The notes below the pieces were generated by a model. It saw nothing but the letters and a program-made list of their open reading frames with translations, was not told where the DNA came from and ran no database searches. A stretch of 42,291 nt of DNA, from contig JAPLDQ010000033.1 in the NCBI GenBank assembly GCA_026391675.1, forward strand, positions 1 to 42,291. Reading direction: 5' to 3'. This DNA comes from Bacteroidota bacterium (GTDB lineage Bacteria; Bacteroidota; Bacteroidia; Bacteroidales; JACABE01). Within the stretch, counting starts at the first letter, position 1. Each line of letters starts with the position of its first letter. A program made the translations under genes and the position numbers. Shown one piece after another: positions 24,086-33,099 of the stretch.

Positions 24086-25363
24086 TTACAGAAATCTTAC
24101 GAGATAATAATTTTTCTTGCCTTTCTGAACAATCAGGTATTTTTGTTTCAGTAACATGGACTTATTTATTAATGTGGATTCGCTTACTTTTTCCTTATTA
24201 ATGGAAACACCATTATCTTTCAGCATCCTGCGGGCTTCCCCTTTGGATGGAAATATACCGGTTTTTTCGCTTAAAAAATCCACCACATTTAATTCCGGCT
24301 CAATTTCTGCTGCACTAACATCGCATAAAGGAACACCTTCAAAAACGGATAAAAGGGTATTTTCCGACATACGTTGCAGGGTTTCGGTTGTTCCTTTGCC
24401 GAACAAAATTTCTGAGGCTTCTACAGCAGCATTGTATTCATCTTCGGAATGAACACGTATTGTGAGATCTTTAGCCAGCGCTTTTTGCAAAACACGCAGG
24501 TGAGGAGCTTCGTTATGCAGTATTTCCATCGTTTCAACCTCTTCCTTGTTAAACATGGAAAAAATGCGGATATATTTTGCAGCATCTTCGTCAGAACAAT
24601 TCAACCAGAACTGATAAAAATGATAAGGTGAAGTTTTTTCAGGATCAAGCCAGATGTTGCCTTGTTCGGTTTTGCCGAATTTACCGCCATCAGCTTTGGT
24701 AATCAGCGGACAGGTAAGGGCATAAGCCTCTCCTCCGTTCTTACGGCGGATTAATTCAGTTCCCGTGGTAATATTACCCCACTGGTCAGAGCCACCCATT
24801 TGTAATTTGCAGTTTTTATGTTCATTTAACCATAAAAAATCATAGCCCTGCACCAGTTGATAACTAAATTCAGTAAACGACAAACCGGTTTCCAGTCTTT
24901 TTTTAACTGAATCCTTGGCCATCATATAATTTACCGTCAAATGCTTGCCCACATCACGCAAAAATCCCAAAAATGAAAATTCTTTCATCCAGTCGTAATT
25001 ATTTACGATTTCAGCTGCATTTGGATTTTTGGTATCAAAATCAAGGAATTTTAATAATTGGGTTTTTATACATTCCTGATTATGTCGCAAAATTGTTTCA
25101 TCCAGCAGATTTCTTTCTTCAGATTTTCCTGAAGGATCACCAATCATACCTGTTGCACCACCTACCAATGCTAAAGGTTTATGCCCTGCCTGCTGAAAAT
25201 GGCTCAGCATCATTATCGAAACCAGATGTCCTATATGTAAAGAGTCTGCTGTAGGGTCAATACCTACATAGGCAGTTGTCATTTCCTTGTTCAGTTGTTC
25301 TTCTGTGCCCGGCATCATATCGTGTATCATGCCTCTCCATTTGAGTTCTTCAATAAAATTCAT
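24086..25363 (-). CDS. tyrS: Tyrosyl-tRNA synthetase
   Basis: Charges tRNA-Tyr with tyrosine using ATP; cytoplasmic class I synthetase. From ATG 25363 the product has 425 residues starting [15 protein letters not shown], the usual start of this enzyme in Bacteroidota. The HIGH motif is at 43-46 (SLHIGHL), the KMSKS equivalent is KFGKTEQGN, and GGSDQWGNI binds tyrosine. The C-terminal S4 RNA-binding domain runs from about residue 355 ([20 protein letters not shown]) to the end. The frame extends to a TTG at 25381, but that codon lies within the -7 promoter element, so it cannot be translated. Confidence 0.97.
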   Translation of the reverse strand: MNFIEELKWRGMIHDMMPGTEEQLNKEMTTAYVGIDPTADSLHIGHLVSIMMLSHFQQAGHKPLALVGGATGMIGDPSGKSEERNLLDETILRHNQECIKTQLLKFLDFDTKNPNAAEIVNNYDWMKEFSFLGFLRDVGKHLTVNYMMAKDSVKKRLETGLSFTEFSYQLVQGYDFLWLNEHKNCKLQMGGSDQWGNITTGTELIRRKNGGEAYALTCPLITKADGGKFGKTEQGNIWLDPEKTSPYHFYQFWLNCSDEDAAKYIRIFSMFNKEEVETMEILHNEAPHLRVLQKALAKDLTIRVHSEDEYNAAVEASEILFGKGTTETLQRMSENTLLSVFEGVPLCDVSAAEIEPELNVVDFLSEKTGIFPSKGEARRMLKDNGVSINKEKVSESTLINKSMLLKQKYLIVQKGKKNYYLVRFL

Positions 25364-25378
25364 TGCTTGATTTTTTTG

Positions 25379-25386
25379 CAAAGATA
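25379..25386 (-). promoter_or_regulatory. -7 element for tyrS
   Basis: Minus strand TATCTTTG, 15 bases before the tyrS ATG. It overlaps the alternative TTG start and decides the start codon; the leader is only about 10 bases. The -33 part is not evident. Confidence 0.55.
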
Positions 25387-25403
25387 AAGAAATTCATTAA
25401 AAA

Positions 25404-25431
25404 GTAATCAGTAAGCAGTAAACAGTAAATA
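25404..25431. repeat. Short 7-base tandem repeat
   Basis: Four units GTAATCA, GTAAGCA, GTAAACA and GTAAATA in a row, in the divergent spacer between tyrS and deoC. Probably low-complexity drift rather than an operator. Confidence 0.55.
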
Positions 25432-25513
25432 GTTTATAGTTAACTAATGAAAAACTCAGTTTGATTTCATAAAAACAAAAAGTGAATTCTATGATGAATT
25501 ATAAACAAATGCT

Positions 25514-25521
25514 TATTTTTG
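25514..25521 (+). promoter_or_regulatory. Candidate -7 element for deoC
   Basis: TATTTTTG, 20 bases before ATG 25542, matches TAnnTTTG and argues for that start codon over the ones further upstream. No clear -33 element is seen at the right distance. Confidence 0.4.
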
Positions 25522-25541
25522 TAAAAACAAATGTAAATGAT

Positions 25542-26387
25542 ATGCTGGAATTTGTAAAAAATATTGCTGTTGACGAAGAGCAAACAACTGTTGAAGTTAA
25601 AAATATCATTAAAAAAGGTTTGGGAAAATATACTGAAAATGAAGCTTTACGTATAATTCTCGGCTGTATTGATTTAACCACACTTGAAGGTGCTGATACC
25701 AAAGCAAAAGTTGATGCCCTTTGCGAAAAAGGAATGAATTTTAAAAACAAAGGCAATGACATTCCAAATGTAGCAGCTATTTGTATATATCCTCCTTTTG
25801 CCCGCCAGGTTTCAGAAAAACTGAAAGATAGCGGATTAAAAACGGCCTGTGTTGCCGGAGCATTTCCTTCGGGGCAATCGCCTTTGTTTGTAAAGCTTGC
25901 CGAAGTTGAATATGCTGTAAAGGAAGGTGCTGACGAAATTGACATGGTGATTTCACGTGGAACTTTGCTGGAAGGTAATTTTCAATGTGTTTATGATGAA
26001 ATACTTGCTATTAAAAAATCATGCGGGAAGGCACATTTAAAGGTTATATTAGAAACGGGAGAATTGCAAAGCCTGAGCAATGTCCGCATTGCCAGTGATA
26101 TTGCCATTGCTGCAGGGGGTGATTTTATTAAAACATCAACCGGCAAAATAAATCCGGCTGCTACTGAAGAAGCTTTTTATGTTATGCTTCAGGCGATTAA
26201 GGATTATTACGAAAAAACGGGTAAAATGATTGGTATTAAGCCTGCGGGCGGGATTTCAGAACCTGAGCAGGCATTACATTACTTTATACTGGTAAATCAT
26301 GTATTGGGCGAAAAATGGTTAAATAATATATATTTCAGGGTTGGGGCAAGCCGTCTGGCGGATAAAATACTTGAAAGATTAATGTAA
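25542..26387 (+). CDS. deoC: Deoxyribose-phosphate aldolase
   Basis: Splits 2-deoxyribose 5-phosphate to glyceraldehyde 3-phosphate and acetaldehyde in deoxynucleoside catabolism; cytoplasmic TIM barrel. The sequence follows E. coli DeoC closely: GCIDLTTLEGADTKAKVDAL, NVAAICIYPPF, the Schiff-base lysine in DFIKTSTGK (Lys197 from this start), the helper lysine in GIKPAGG (Lys233) and Asp134 in ADEIDMV. The first 35-40 residues are an extension beyond the E. coli protein. The start is uncertain: GTG 25482, ATG 25491 and ATG 25494 are in frame, but a -7 element at 25514-25521 favours ATG 25542, giving 281 residues. No other deo gene is adjacent. Confidence 0.93.
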   Translation: MLEFVKNIAVDEEQTTVEVKNIIKKGLGKYTENEALRIILGCIDLTTLEGADTKAKVDALCEKGMNFKNKGNDIPNVAAICIYPPFARQVSEKLKDSGLKTACVAGAFPSGQSPLFVKLAEVEYAVKEGADEIDMVISRGTLLEGNFQCVYDEILAIKKSCGKAHLKVILETGELQSLSNVRIASDIAIAAGGDFIKTSTGKINPAATEEAFYVMLQAIKDYYEKTGKMIGIKPAGGISEPEQALHYFILVNHVLGEKWLNNIYFRVGASRLADKILERLM

Positions 26388-26469
26388 TGCTCATAGCACG
26401 GAAAACAATCAGGCTCAGCATTTCAGACTTTTTAGGATTTATTAATACGGTTGATTTGAAAAAAATATG

Positions 26470-26477
26470 TAACTTTG
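26470..26477 (+). promoter_or_regulatory. -7 element for spt
   Basis: TAACTTTG, 49 bases before the spt ATG, matches TAnnTTTG. A TTG stands upstream at 16 bases spacing, shorter than usual. Confidence 0.5.
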
Positions 26478-26513
26478 CACGATTTTTTAATACAACTATT
26501 TATAGTTTAATAG

Positions 26514-27713
<1,200 letters not shown>

Positions 27714-27766
27714 CTTTTTATATTCAAATTGTTTTAAATTTTTCAAAAAAAGGAAGGAATCACAAC

Positions 27767-28927
27767 ATGACAATTCAAATAAAAGAAGTAACAACCAAAC
27801 AGGAACTAAACGCTTTCGTTTGCTTTCCCCTTGAATTATACAAGGATTGCAAATACTTTGTTCCACCCTTTATCAAGCAGGAAATGCAAACGCTTGACAG
27901 CGAAAAAAATCCATCATTTGAAGTTTGCGATACCAAATTGTGGCTGGCTTACATGAATGGAAAAATTGTGGGCAGAATAGCAGGAATTATCCACAAACCT
28001 TTTGTGGAAAAATGGGGAAACCGTTATGCACGTTTCGGCTGGCTCGATTTTATAGATAATGAAAAAGTTGCTACTGCTTTATTGCAAACTGCCGAAAACT
28101 GGGCCGGTGAAAATGGAATGGAAGCCATACAGGGACCACTCGGATTTACCGATTTTGATCCGGAAGGCATATTAATAGAAGGTTTTAGTGAATTATCAAC
28201 CATCATCGAACGATATAATTATCCATATTATGCTAATTATATTGAAAAAAACGGTTACCATAAAGATGCCGACTGGGTGGAATACGAAATTGATATTCCT
28301 GCCAAATTACCGGAGAAATTCCTTAAAGTTTCGGATTTTGTACAACGGAAAAATAATCTGAAAGTCGCTAAACTAAAGACCATCGGAGATATCTTACCAT
28401 ATGTTGACGAAATTTTTTCAATTATCAACAATATTTATGGTTTAATGTACGGCTTTACTCCGGTAGATCCCAAACAAACTGATTTTTACCTGAAACGCTA
28501 CCTTAAACTGATCAATCCTGAATTTGTTTCTATCGTTTTGGATCATAACAATAAGGTAGTTGCCTTTGGTGTAACCCTGCCTTCTTACTCCAAAGCCCTG
28601 CAGAAGGCTAAGGGAAAAATGTTTCCCTTTGGTTTCTACCATATTTACAGAGCATCAAAAAAGAACGATACCATTGATATGTATTTCGTAGGCATCAGAC
28701 CCGATTTTCAGAATAAAGGCGTTCTGGCTGTGATGTTCAACGACCTGGCAAATAAAATTATTGCCAAGGGTTACCGCAAAGCCGAAACCAATGTTGAGTT
28801 TGAAAGCAACGAAAAAATTCAGCAGCTGTGGAGCTATTTCGACCGCCGCCAGCACAAACGCCGCAGAAGCTATTTCAAATACCTGGTTAGCAAGCCAAGC
28901 AGCGAAGATGCTACCATGATACGCTAA
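27767..28927 (+). CDS. GNAT-fold acyltransferase-like protein
   Basis: A 386-residue protein without signal peptide. The C-terminal part (about 295-375) has a GNAT-like core: IDMYFVGIRPDFQNKGVLAV equals the strand 4 and acyl-CoA pyrophosphate loop, followed by FNDLANKIIAKGYRKAET and a strand with FESN. The N-terminal half (FVCFPLELYKDCKYFVPPF, GRIAGIIHK, GPLGFTDFDPEGILIEGF) looks like a second, diverged GNAT module. It lies 53 bases after spt and before a terminator, so the two are co-transcribed. Bacterial ceramide synthase has been described as a GNAT-type N-acyltransferase in Caulobacter; by context this protein is a candidate for acylating the sphingoid base. That substrate is inference. 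Confidence 0.78.
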   Translation: MTIQIKEVTTKQELNAFVCFPLELYKDCKYFVPPFIKQEMQTLDSEKNPSFEVCDTKLWLAYMNGKIVGRIAGIIHKPFVEKWGNRYARFGWLDFIDNEKVATALLQTAENWAGENGMEAIQGPLGFTDFDPEGILIEGFSELSTIIERYNYPYYANYIEKNGYHKDADWVEYEIDIPAKLPEKFLKVSDFVQRKNNLKVAKLKTIGDILPYVDEIFSIINNIYGLMYGFTPVDPKQTDFYLKRYLKLINPEFVSIVLDHNNKVVAFGVTLPSYSKALQKAKGKMFPFGFYHIYRASKKNDTIDMYFVGIRPDFQNKGVLAVMFNDLANKIIAKGYRKAETNVEFESNEKIQQLWSYFDRRQHKRRRSYFKYLVSKPSSEDATMIR

Positions 28928-28930
28928 ATA

Positions 28931-28963
28931 AAAAAGGGATTTGCCAGTAGTAAATCCCTTTTT
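28931..28963. terminator. Bidirectional intrinsic terminator
   Basis: AAAAAGGGATTT (28931-28942) pairs with AAATCCCTTTTT (28952-28963) around a 9-base loop. It lies between the convergent GNAT-fold gene and the GLPGLI-like gene and gives T-runs on both strands. Confidence 0.9.
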
Positions 28964-28986
28964 ATTTCATTGATAAATTTTCCAAT

Positions 28987-29577
28987 TTATTTTAAATTTG
29001 TTGGAAAATCAGTATTACAAGGAGTTATTAAAGAAATAACTTTAAGTATTTCAGGATCTTTAATTAATACATTAACTTCCGTTGTAGTATTAATAAGCTT
29101 TTCATCTTCCCTTTCCAGTATAACGCCCTCAATATCATACTTCTTATTAGTAAAAAATTCACTTAAACGAATATCCGCTGTATACCAAATAATAATTTCT
29201 TTTGAATTTTTACTAAGACAAATCCCTTTTTGACATTTATATCCTGCTATATTTTTAAATTCATTAACTTTTTTAACTTTTAGTTTTGATTTATTTGATA
29301 AACCAACAGCAACATAACATGAATTAGTATTTGAACTTGAATAAAAATACATTGAATCTTTAATATAATCATACTTAAAAAATAATGCATTCATATCATC
29401 TGATATATAATCTTCATCTAAATCTATTATCAATAAATCTTTTGAAGAATATGATATTTCTTTAGTAGTAACATGGCTGATTTTATTAGTTTTTAACTGT
29501 ACTTGTTTAATCCAATTGGTTTGGGAAAAACAGAATATTGGAAAACTAATTAGTAGAAAAATTATTAAGGTCTTCAT
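28987..29577 (-). CDS. GLPGLI-like secreted protein
   Basis: A 196-residue exported protein with signal peptide (MKTLIIFLLISFPIFCFSQ). The stretch FKNIAGYKCQKGICLSKNSK, then IIWYTADIRLSEFF and YDIEGVILERED follows the layout of the GLPGLI family, in which a Cys-bearing GYKC motif precedes a vWYT strand and a GLPGLILE signature; here the last is reduced to IEGVILE. The family is Bacteroidota-specific with unknown biochemical role. It is the last of three minus-strand genes for secreted proteins, 128 bases after the TlpA-like gene. Base composition is more AT-rich than that of spt and the SDR gene beside it. The assignment is by motif order only. Confidence 0.65.
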   Translation of the reverse strand: MKTLIIFLLISFPIFCFSQTNWIKQVQLKTNKISHVTTKEISYSSKDLLIIDLDEDYISDDMNALFFKYDYIKDSMYFYSSSNTNSCYVAVGLSNKSKLKVKKVNEFKNIAGYKCQKGICLSKNSKEIIIWYTADIRLSEFFTNKKYDIEGVILEREDEKLINTTTEVNVLIKDPEILKVISLITPCNTDFPTNLK

Positions 29578-29705
29578 GTTTTAATTATGATGTTAATTTA
29601 AAATATAGAATTAAAACAAAATTTTTTATTATTTCTTTTAAAAAACTTTCCACTTAGCATTTTGCCGTTAATAGAATATTCTAAATTATTTGTTTATTGT
29701 TTGAT

Positions 29706-30950
29706 TTACAATATCTTATCAAGTTCTTTAACAAATTTATCCAGATCTTTTTCATCATGTAATGGAATGGTTTTATATGTTTTTTGATCAGGAGAAATCA
29801 GGATATAAGTAGGAAAATGAGGTACTTTAAAATAGTTTTCATATCCGGATGGAGCCTTACAGACAATATATTTCATTTCCTTTTTAATAGCCACATCTTC
29901 AATGGCTTTCATCTTTTTATCAATGGCATTTACTCCGATTACAACCAAACCCCTGTCTTTAAACTTTTCGTAAATTGTATCTAGTTTTGGAATCCCCCGC
30001 ATACAGGGAGGACAATTGGTAAACCAGAAATCCAGTAAAATATATTTGCCTTTATAATCATTTAATTGAATTGATTTACCTTGTATTGTTGTTAAGGGAA
30101 TTAAATATTGCTTTGATTCTTCAGTAATTTTTTCTGGTTTAATCTCACTGGAAACGTTTTTTCTGTTTTTTACATTAAATTTATCAAAACTGATGTTATC
30201 ATTTATTTTAGCTGGTTTGAAAGTATTGCTGTAGTTTTTTATCAACTGCCTGATACTGTCATTAGTATGGGCTGAAATCTCAAGTTTTTTAAATCTGAAG
30301 TTTAAACTTACCGGATTATTCCCGAAAACTTTTGAAGTATCCATTTTCATATACAATGAATTAAAACTCCGGGAAATAGTATCAATTACAGCATATAAAG
30401 TACATGGTTTGGCAAACGCATTGGTCATATTAAAATCATAGCCTAAACTCATTAAATGTCCCATTGGCATAGTTTTATAGGATAAACCAATGCAATTATT
30501 TTCATTCGTATTAAAATTCTTTGGGTTTGAACTCATAAATCCCGGTTGATATACACCAGCTACTAAAATGGGTTCCAGAGCTTCAGCAAATATTTCCCAA
30601 TTAAAATAAAACAAAAGAGAATCTGTTTTTAAGTCAGACTGATAAAAGCTATTTGTTATTTTGTCAAACAAAAAAGCTGAATCGCCTGATTTATAAAATA
30701 AAAAATCAGCCTCAGGGAAATCAACAAATATTTCTTTCGTATCAGCAATTTTTTTACCGGAGTAATAAAAGAAGACATGATTTGTAGTTGAATCTTCATC
30801 AAATTTATTGAGTTGGCTGTAGTTAATAATAAACATAGCTGTACTATCTGAATGCAGGGGTTTTTTCGTCAGTTTTTTTACCCATGGATTTTGTGAATTG
30901 CCGGCAACTATGCTTAGCAGCAAAATTAAAAGTATAAGTGTTTTTTTCAT
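29706..30950 (-). CDS. TlpA-like thioredoxin-fold secreted protein
   Basis: A 414-residue exported protein (signal peptide about 1-19, SIVAGNSQ). Residues about 25-270 form a beta-rich N-terminal region without a family I recognise. Residues about 285-414 form a TlpA/AhpC-type thioredoxin domain: GKYILLDFWFTNCPPCMRGI with the redox pair Cys313/Cys316 in CPPC, LVVIGVNAID and the cis-Pro loop KVPHFPTYILI. Periplasmic TlpA-like proteins in Bacteroidota reduce or shuffle disulfides, for example in cytochrome maturation or in secreted partners. It starts 4 bases after the T9SS cargo gene stop, so the two form an operon and may work on the same target. Confidence 0.85.
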   Translation of the reverse strand: MKKTLILLILLLSIVAGNSQNPWVKKLTKKPLHSDSTAMFIINYSQLNKFDEDSTTNHVFFYYSGKKIADTKEIFVDFPEADFLFYKSGDSAFLFDKITNSFYQSDLKTDSLLFYFNWEIFAEALEPILVAGVYQPGFMSSNPKNFNTNENNCIGLSYKTMPMGHLMSLGYDFNMTNAFAKPCTLYAVIDTISRSFNSLYMKMDTSKVFGNNPVSLNFRFKKLEISAHTNDSIRQLIKNYSNTFKPAKINDNISFDKFNVKNRKNVSSEIKPEKITEESKQYLIPLTTIQGKSIQLNDYKGKYILLDFWFTNCPPCMRGIPKLDTIYEKFKDRGLVVIGVNAIDKKMKAIEDVAIKKEMKYIVCKAPSGYENYFKVPHFPTYILISPDQKTYKTIPLHDEKDLDKFVKELDKIL

Positions 30951-30954
30951 TTTT

Positions 30955-31845
30955 TTATTCTTTTACAAACTTGCCACTTATGGTTTTGTCGGTTTTGTCG
31001 GTTAATTTATAGAAATAAATGCCTGATTTAAAATTCCTGATATTTATAATAGTATATCCCGCTACTATGCTCTGCTGCATGACATTTTGACCCATTGAAC
31101 TGTAAATATTCAACTTAATATCCTTATATAAACCTAAATCAAAATTTATATAGCAATTGGCAGGATTAGGATAAACCTTTAGCTTAAAATAATTAGTTTC
31201 TTCTTTTATATTATTTACAATTGAATCACATTTACTTACAATACCAGTATTATAATATCCAACTGAAGTATCGCTATAACATCGTAGATGATTATTATAA
31301 GGGTCTTGGTTTATATATTGAGGGAAAAGAAAGAAATCACTGCCAATACCTTCTATTATTTTACCACCCATTATTAATAACGGATAAGGATTAAAAGTCA
31401 TCATATTATGAGTATACTGAACTTTTAATGTTTTGCCATTTATAGTGGTTATTCCCACAGAATCAATAATATAAGCAGAATTAGTATCTAATGTATTGTT
31501 GAAATATAATTTGTACTTTAAAGTATCTCCTGCATTTAAATTAAAATCATAAATTTTAACAAATTGAAGCAATTGCTTATCAAAAATATAAACCTTGGCC
31601 GATGATGAATACATATAATCAAAATTATTATTTCCAAAATGATAATAATTACCTGTAATTTTTCTGCATTGTAATCCTAAAATTACAGTATCTTTAACAG
31701 ATTCAAGTTTTACAGGATAATAAGTATTGGAAGTAAAACCTCCTCTGGAATAATGCCAAGTAGCACCTACTGGCGCAAAATTTTGAGCAAAACAGCTTAT
31801 ATTCAACACAAAAATAAAAATTAGAAGTAAATTAATCTTTTTCAT
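30955..31845 (-). CDS. T9SS type A sorting domain-containing secreted protein
   Basis: A 296-residue secreted protein with signal peptide (LIFIFVLNISCFAQ). The central 180 residues (GATWHYSRGGFTSNTYYPVK, VKDTVILGLQCRKITGNYY) are beta-rich and of unknown function. The last 75-80 residues are a type A C-terminal domain for the type IX secretion system: LKVYPNPANCYINFDL, IYSSMGQNVMQQS, then NIRNFKSGIYFYKL. This predicts export across the outer membrane and cell-surface attachment or release. It is the first gene of the three-gene minus-strand group, 4 bases before the TlpA-like gene. Two -7-like elements stand upstream at 31898-31922. Confidence 0.88.
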   Translation of the reverse strand: MKKINLLLIFIFVLNISCFAQNFAPVGATWHYSRGGFTSNTYYPVKLESVKDTVILGLQCRKITGNYYHFGNNNFDYMYSSSAKVYIFDKQLLQFVKIYDFNLNAGDTLKYKLYFNNTLDTNSAYIIDSVGITTINGKTLKVQYTHNMMTFNPYPLLIMGGKIIEGIGSDFFLFPQYINQDPYNNHLRCYSDTSVGYYNTGIVSKCDSIVNNIKEETNYFKLKVYPNPANCYINFDLGLYKDIKLNIYSSMGQNVMQQSIVAGYTIINIRNFKSGIYFYKLTDKTDKTISGKFVKE

Positions 31846-31892
31846 ATTATAAATTTAAGTTTTTAAGGAATATATTTTATTATTGTTATAAT

Positions 31893-31925
31893 ATTAACAA
31901 AGATAATCAATTAACAAAGATAATC
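31893..31925 (-). promoter_or_regulatory. Duplicated -7 element for T9SS cargo operon
   Basis: The word ATTAACAAAGATAATC occurs at 31893-31908 and 31910-31925. Each copy gives TATCTTTG on the minus strand (31905-31898 and 31922-31915), so two promoter -7 elements stand 17 bases apart. The -33 parts are weak: a TTG at 31948-31946 is 23 bases from the upstream copy. Confidence 0.5.
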
Positions 31926-31966
31926 CTTTTTAATTCTAAAAGCCACAACTCAAATAAATTTTATCG

Positions 31967-31974
31967 TATTTTTG
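31967..31974 (+). promoter_or_regulatory. -7 element for SDR gene
   Basis: TATTTTTG, 23 bases before ATG 31998, matches TAnnTTTG. No clear -33 part is seen at the expected distance. Confidence 0.45.
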
Positions 31975-31997
31975 CATTTATTATTTTAGCATTTTAG

Positions 31998-32987
31998 ATG
32001 AAAAAAATACTTATTACCGGAGCCAGTGGTTTTATCGGCAGTTTTATAGTAGAAGAAGCCTTACGGCAAGGCATGCAGGTGTATGCCGGCATGCGGAATT
32101 CGAGCAGCAAACAATATTTAACGGACGATAATATAGAATTTGTCATGCTTAATTTTGCAGATAAGGCAAGCCTGCAAAAGCAACTTTCAACCTATAAATT
32201 CGATTATATCGTTCACGCAGCCGGCTTAACCAAGGCACAGAAAAAAGAAGATTTCGATACCGTTAATTTCAGATATACCCAAAACCTGGTGGATGCATTG
32301 ATAGAAGAAAACTGCGTTCCCGAACGTTTTATTTTCATCAGCAGCATGGCAGCCCACGGTCCGGGGGATGATGATAATACAATTGCTGTTAAGCTTAGTG
32401 ATGCACCGCATCCTGATACGCTTTACGGTATCAGCAAACTGAAAGCAGAATATTATATCAATGCCTTAACCCATTTTCCGGTGATAACACTGCGCCCAAC
32501 CGGTGTGTACGGCCCAAGGGAAAAGGATTATTTTGTTTTCTTTAAAACCATCAGCAACGGAATAGAACCCTATATAGGTTTACAAGAACAATATCTCAGT
32601 TTTATTTATGTGAAAGACTTAGTGGATGTGGTTTTTAAAGCAATCCACTCAGATATTACAGGTAAAACCTATTTTGTAGCTGATGGTAAAAGCTATACCG
32701 CCCGCGAATTTGCTCAAATTACCAAACGTATACTGCACAAAAAAACCATCAAACTCTTTGTTCCCTTGGCCATTGTAAAACTGATAGCCATTTTGCTCGA
32801 AACGGTAAATGGCTGGTTTGGCAAGGTACCTACCTTAAACCGCGATAAATACAATGTGTTAAAAGCCAGAAACTGGCTCTGCGACATCAGCGGGCTGGAA
32901 AAGGATTTCGGCTTTAAAGCCAATTATTTACTCGAAGATGGCGTAAAAGAAGCCATTGCATGGTATAAAGCAGAAAAGTGGCTGTAA
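31998..32987 (+). CDS. NAD-dependent epimerase/dehydratase (extended SDR)
   Basis: A 329-residue extended short-chain dehydrogenase. It has the nucleotide-binding GASGFIG (8-14), FISSMAAHGPG with the catalytic Ser, and the active-site pair Tyr143/Lys147 in YGISKLKAEYY. LRPTGVYGPREKDYFVFFK belongs to the substrate side. A hydrophobic stretch near 250-268 (IKLFVPLAIVKLIAILLETV) suggests a membrane-near substrate, as in sterol or ceramide-type reductases. Bacterial CerR, which reduces the 3-keto group in Caulobacter ceramide synthesis, belongs to this family; spt lies 5.5 kb away, so a lipid reductase role is plausible. A sugar epimerase is the alternative. Confidence 0.85.
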   Translation: MKKILITGASGFIGSFIVEEALRQGMQVYAGMRNSSSKQYLTDDNIEFVMLNFADKASLQKQLSTYKFDYIVHAAGLTKAQKKEDFDTVNFRYTQNLVDALIEENCVPERFIFISSMAAHGPGDDDNTIAVKLSDAPHPDTLYGISKLKAEYYINALTHFPVITLRPTGVYGPREKDYFVFFKTISNGIEPYIGLQEQYLSFIYVKDLVDVVFKAIHSDITGKTYFVADGKSYTAREFAQITKRILHKKTIKLFVPLAIVKLIAILLETVNGWFGKVPTLNRDKYNVLKARNWLCDISGLEKDFGFKANYLLEDGVKEAIAWYKAEKWL

Positions 32988-33099
32988 GAAAGGTAGAATT
33001 CAGAAGTTAGAATTTAGAATTCTTCCGACTTCTAACTAAAATTTTCTTACCAAAATTCAATTAATTTTCAGACTTTTGCAAAAAATTTACTATGATAAT

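Noticed and set aside
25404-25431. Iterons or operator array
   Set aside because: Only four imperfect 7-base units in A/T-rich sequence, no adjacent replication or regulator gene.
25499-25945. 148-codon minus-strand open frame
   Set aside because: Antisense shadow of deoC, whose product matches its family along its length.
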